Shown: piece by piece, positions 59,903 through 64,000 of the stretch | Layout of the letters: each line of letters opens with the position of its first letter | Position numbering within the stretch: position 1 is the first letter of the stretch | Origin: Acanthochromis polyacanthus | Taxonomy: Eukaryota > Chordata > Actinopteri > Pomacentridae | Reading direction: 5' to 3' | Assembly (NCBI RefSeq): GCF_021347895.1 | Contig: NC_067113.1 | Coordinates: forward strand, 3,764,251-3,828,250 | Length of the DNA: 64,000 nt | The notes under the pieces: model-generated | What the model saw: the letters and a program-made list of their open reading frames with translations, nothing else | The model's database searches: none | Told to the model about the DNA's origin: nothing | Made by a program: the position numbers and the translations under genes

Positions 59903-59956
59903 TGTCGCTTCGCCATACGGACATGTCCCTTCCGGGGCTCGGTAGGAAAAAAAGAT

Positions 59957-60138
59957 TTGAAATATATATAATGAAAGTTGATATATATATATATAATGAA
60001 AGTCGATATATATATATAATGAAAGTTGATATATATATATATATATATATATATATCAACTTTCATTATATATATATCAACTTTCATTATATATATATCA
60101 AGTTTCATTATATATATATCGACTTTCATTATATATAT
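59957..60138. repeat. Right arm: array of the 20-bp unit with internal reversal
   Basis: Three units run in the left-arm orientation (59963-60030), then, after a central (TA)n, four run in the opposite orientation up to the terminal motif at 60139. The arm is thus itself a palindrome. Confidence 0.9.
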
Positions 60139-62346
60139 AATTTCCTAAACGGCATGCCATAGGCATGCCATATATATATAGATATATATATATATATCTA
60201 TATATATAGTGCTAATTACAGTTCAAATTGTCACAAGATGCTTTGCAGAACCTATATGCCTGAAGAGCCAGCCCTAAGGTGATAGTGGCAAGAAAAAACT
60301 CTGTTTTAACGGGAAGAAACTGTGAGCAGAACCCGGCTCATATAGGGGCACCTATCTGCCACTGGCCGGCGGGCTGGCAGCGACAGAAGAGGTAGAGGAA
60401 GTGGGGGAGGGGGAGGGAGAAGGACAAGAGAAGAGGGGTATGGGGAACAAGGAACATATAACACACAATTGGATACATGCATGATAAGATAGATGACACA
60501 TACAAAATACAAGCTAACACTGAAACAGATTCATAAGTTCACTGTTATGGTGTAAGGGTCTGGCATTAAATATGCTACCTATATAGCTGGTAAGTAAGAT
60601 TCAAACAGTGTGTAGATGAGCATATCAAGTATGGTAAGGACAATGCAGAGTAGACTGGTGGAAATGGGCACCTGGAAACAGTGGGCTGGATGAAGGTCAG
60701 CAGCAGCATCCCACAGTGGAAATGTTGGAGACTAGACCAGTTGGTGGGACAGCAACCACAGATCTGAAGCATCCAGCTCTGGGACCAGGGACACTTGGAG
60801 AAAGGACACAGGGGGATACAAAGTGAATGCAATAATGGTATATATAGTACATATATAGGAATGGTAGAAAGACTCAGTGCATCAAAAGAGGTCCCCCAGC
60901 AGCCGAGGCCTATAGCAGCATAACTAGGGGAATAGCTAAGAGAAGTCAAAGAAGCAATCAGTTGTGACTCCAACTAACCCCCTAAGGGTTACCCAAATCA
61001 GCCTTAACGATAACATTTGTCAAAAAGGAAGGTTTTAAGCCTGATCTTAAGAATAGACAGGGTGTCCACCTCCCAAACCCAAACTGGGAGCTAGTTCCAC
61101 AGGAGAGGCGCTTGATAACTGTGAAGGCTCTGCGTCCCAGTTTACTTTTAGAAATTATGAGAACCACAAGTAAGTCTGCAGTCTGAGAACAAAGAGTTCC
61201 GTTAAGATGATATGATATATAAGGTCGTTAAGATATGATGGAGATTTGGATGAGGAAACTGTTGAAATTAGTTCAGAGAGATGTATAGGAGTGAAGAAGT
61301 TTAAATATTCATCAGGTCTTACAGCAAATTCTAAAGCAACTGTACTTGATGATACATCTGTAACAGTTGTAGGAAGGGCCAGATTAATTTTTACTCTTAT
61401 CATAGCATTTTATCTGTAAAGAGGCTCATGAAGTCATTATTGCTCAAAGCTAAAGGAATACAAGACTCAACAGAGCTCAGACTCTTCGTCAGTCTGGCTA
61501 CAGAGCTGAAGAGAAACCTGGGATTGTTCTTGTTCTCCTCTTTTAATGATGAATAATATGCTGTTCTGGAATTACGAAGAGCTTTTTAAAAAAAAAAAAA
61601 AAAAATTCCTAGACTATTTTTCCAAGCTACTTGAACTTCATCTAAATTAGAGGAATACCACTTCCCTTCCAGTTTTCATGATGCCTGCTTTAAAGTCTGC
61701 AGCTGGGAATTACGCCAAGGAGCAGGTCCTGTCTGAGATATAACTTTCTTTTTCAAAGGTGCAACACTATTGAGCTTTGTACGCAGTGAGGCTGCAGCAT
61801 TATTAACAAAGTAATCCACTTATGTGGGGATAAAGTTATAATAACTGCCCTCCATTTTATCAGTAAATGGTGCTAATAGTGATGGTATCACTTCTTTAAA
61901 TTTGGTTACAGCGTTGCCAGACATCTACTGTAATGATGTTTATTCTCAACTGCTGTACAGTCCATAGTTGTAAATTGAAATGTTACCAAAAATGGTCAGA
62001 GAGAAGAGGATTCTGGTGAAATACTATTAGCTATTCAGTTTCTATGACATAAGTCAGGGCAAGGTCAAAGGTGTGATGAAAATTGTGAGATGGTTTATTT
62101 ACACATTGAGAAAAGTCAGTTGAGTCCAATAATGAACTAAATGCAGTTGTAAGGCTGTCACTATCGATGTTAACATGAATGTTAAAGTCACCCACAGTAA
62201 TGACTTTATCAGACTGAAGCACTAAGTCAGAAAATAAGTCTGTGAATTGAGGTAAAAGTCCAGATTAAGGAGCAGGGGGATGACATATAACAACAAATAA
62301 AACTATTTTCTGAGCTTTTTCAGTCTGGGTGTGAGAGACTAAGACT

Positions 62347-63632
62347 TTGTGCTTTCACACCTGTTAGTCCATTAGAGTGGTTCGTTTGGACCCAAAAGTT
62401 GTTACAATGTTGCTTTTTTCAACTGGTTCAGTTCGCATTCACACCAGTGTTTTCGCAGTTGAACCAACTACGATGAATGTTATATCTCCCCCCAGTTGTT
62501 TGTCGGCGCTGTTCAAAAAATAAGGTGTTTTAGATGACGTAGGTGAACACTGATTGGCGCAGCATGTGAAGAGGGAAAAATCCCGGAAGAAAACAACAGG
62601 CTGTGTTTATTCCATGGATCGAGGTTTATTCGTAAACAATGAACTATGCTCTCCTGTTCGTTCTTGTTGCCATATATTCGTATCATTGCTTTATGCAGCA
62701 AGCACAAATACTGCTATTGTTCCAGCATGAAGCTCGCATTCGGTACGAGAACATTACACAGTCGTTTTTGGCACGGAGAAGATGCATTGCAAGACGTTAT
62801 CGTTATCCCAAAATTCCCTGTGCAGGCTGCTACGGAAGCTCCCGTAGACCAAAAAGTCTACTGCGCCATCAAGCCGGTCCGAATGGAGACAGGTTTGTGT
62901 TCTCATCAGGAGCGAACCGAACTGGAGTTCCAGCCCGATCTCACGAGGATTCGTGAAACTGTCACGTAAGTTTTAGTTTCGGTTTCGTGCGCACCAACAC
63001 GATTTCGTCATGTTTTTCGTGCCGCTCACCACGAAATGCGCACCAATGTATTTTAAACGGCGGACTTTTCGTGCCACTCAGAACGTATTTCAAAAGAATG
63101 TGTATATTATATTTTTAATGTAAAACCGTGGCGAATCCAACGCTATATTTTGCATGACATCGTCCCTAAACATAACCCTAACCATAACCCTAACCATAAC
63201 CTAACCATAAGCCGGTGGTACACTTACCAATTTGCATAGGAATTTCAAGAATGTCCGGCGGCCGGCGGCCGCAAACGCAATCACACAAGCAGTATACGCC
63301 GATGGACAGCTTAGATCGTCATGAATCCGCCGGTATAAACCACTTTCAGATGTGATTACCACAGCGAAAAACATTTCGTGGTGAGCGGCACGAAAAACAT
63401 GACGAAATCGTGTTGGTGCGCACGAAACCGAAACTAAAACTTACGTGACAGTTTCACGAATCCCCGTGAGACCGGGTTGGGAGTTCACATAGAAGCGGAC
63501 CGTGGTCTCGGTCCAGTTCTTTAGTTCGAACCAAAAAAATCTGGTCTGCTTTCACACAAGCCCAAATGAACCGTATTTGCAGGACTCCAGTCCGCTTTAA
63601 GCGGACCAAAAGGCATAGGTGTGAAAGCACCC
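62347..63632. mobile_element. MITE with TGCTTTCACACC ends, carrying foldback C
   Basis: Ends TTGTGCTTTCACACCTGTTA (left) and GGGTGCTTTCACACCTATGC (from the right) are inverted; the flanking repeat TAAGACT (62340-62346; 63633-63639), possibly 8 bp as TAAGACTT, is the target duplication. The interior (62640-62930) has an open frame with 'MQQAQILLLFQHEARIRYEN' and 'RRRCIARRYRYPKIP'; it resembles no catalytic domain and may be a leftover N-terminus of a transposase. Without the foldback insertion the MITE is ~730 bp. Confidence 0.75.
62931..63479. mobile_element. Foldback-type MITE, copy C (549 bp)
   Basis: Ends CAGCCCGATCTCACGAGGAT and, from the right, CAACCCGGTCTCACGGGGAT; target duplication GGAGTTC at 62924-62930 and 63480-63486. 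Interior nearly identical to copy A, including the CCCTAAC/CATAACC run and the GGCCGGCGGCCGC cluster. It interrupts the MITE of 62347-63632. Confidence 0.9.
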
Positions 63633-63929
63633 TAAGACTTTCAAATGAGCTGTAACTAGGTTTAGATCTGCAGTTCATTATTAAGCTAGAGTGTTAGATT
63701 GCTGCTACTACTCCTCCTCGGCCTGTGATTTGAGAAATATGACAGTAAGTATGACTAGGAGGAGTTGATTCATTCAGAATAACATATTCTTCCTGCTACA
63801 ACCAGGTTTCATTCAAACAGAACAAATAAATCTGGTGATCAGTTATCAAATCATTTATGAACAGAGATTTAGATGAGAGAGATCTAACAATTAACAAACC
63901 ACATTTAATTGTTTACAACTTTGCATTGT

Positions 63930-63953
63930 AGAGAGAGAGAGAGAGAGAGAGAG
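63930..63953. repeat. (GA)n microsatellite
   Basis: About 12 GA units near the window end, within or next to the LINE. Confidence 0.9.
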
Positions 63954-64000
63954 AAGCCATGCTAACTGCTAAGCTAGAGATGACAGATTAAGCTAGAATT

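Larger units (their letters stand above)
57089..60158. mobile_element. Foldback-like element with tandem-repeat arms (3.07 kb)
   Basis: The 20-base terminus GGCATGCCGTTTAGGAAATT (57089-57108) occurs as its exact complement at 60139-60158. Inside each end is an array of a ~20-bp unit (TATATATAATGAAAGTYGA) in opposite orientation, the architecture of foldback elements. Convergent, spliced gene remnants fill the centre. The motif TATGGCATGCC is repeated just outside the right end (60159-60170). No unambiguous target duplication can be read, because both flanks are TA repeats. Confidence 0.7.
60205..63930 (-). pseudogene. L2-type LINE, internally deleted, interrupted by a MITE
   Basis: Minus strand, 5' to 3'. 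Endonuclease part: 'QEEYVILNESTPPSHTYCH' (about 63780), 'MNCRSKPSYSSFESL' (63678), interrupted by the MITE at 62347-63632, resuming with 'KVITVGDFNIHVNIDSDSL' (62210), where GDFN is the catalytic motif. Then 'TVALEFAVRPDEYLNFFTPI' (61340). The reverse-transcriptase core that should follow is deleted. The C-terminal 'SRAF/TVI...LWNQLP' region survives in frame-broken form at 61150-61000. The 3' end (60300-60205) matches the L2 tails at 18340 and 21320. Stops and frameshifts throughout. Confidence 0.75.

Overview
This is a repeat-dominated, AT-rich stretch of a ray-finned (teleost) fish chromosome. The case rests on its transposon content: several generations of Tc1-like elements, Rex3- and Rex1-like LINEs, L2-type LINEs with the GAATTGAATTG-type tail, hAT and PIF/Harbinger remnants, a fish-type Ty1/copia element, a piggyBac with a spliced transposase gene, and many microsatellites. 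I found no convincing exon of a host gene, no rRNA and no free-standing tRNA. The window reads as intergenic or intronic DNA built up by nested insertions.

Layout. 1-9.8 kb: old repeats, including a three-level nest (hAT MITE inside an RTE-type LINE inside a Tc1 end, 2.47-3.8 kb), a broken Rex3 (3.9-5.1 kb) and a 235-bp direct repeat whose second copy interrupts a CpG-rich minisatellite (8.3-8.9 kb). 9.8-13.0 kb: a complete piggyBac with TTAA sites, a two-exon transposase gene, all catalytic aspartates, and one frameshift before the C-terminal cysteine-rich domain. 13.7-18.2 kb: a very young Ty1/copia element with identical 215-bp LTRs, a 5-bp target duplication and one frameshift in pol. 18.3-32.4 kb: LINE tails, a dispersed repeat carrying a foldback MITE (copy A), a 1.5-kb element with inverted repeats of about 350 bp, a TTAA-flanked MITE and foldback copy B. 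32.5-43.2 kb: Tc1 and Harbinger remnants. 43.7-45.4 kb: an apparently intact Tc1 element. 46.5-50.2 kb: a tRNA-derived SINE, then a Tc1 split by a 1.1-kb hAT derivative that keeps a small zinc-finger ORF. 57.1-60.2 kb: a foldback-like element whose arms are arrays of a ~20-bp AT-rich unit and which holds spliced gene remnants. 60.2-63.9 kb: a minus-strand L2 LINE interrupted by a MITE that is itself interrupted by foldback copy C.

The most unusual signal is the foldback family A/B/C: about 550 bp, ~100-200-bp inverted ends, no transposase, and a 7-bp target duplication at all three sites. One site has a paralogous empty counterpart inside this same window (42.0 kb). Other points of interest are the copia gag start codon lying inside the LTR with a copia-type internal initiator-tRNA primer site, the long-inverted-repeat element at 25.9-27.4 kb, and the array-armed foldback element at 57-60 kb. 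All family names were assigned by eye from motifs and remembered consensus features; none was checked against a database.
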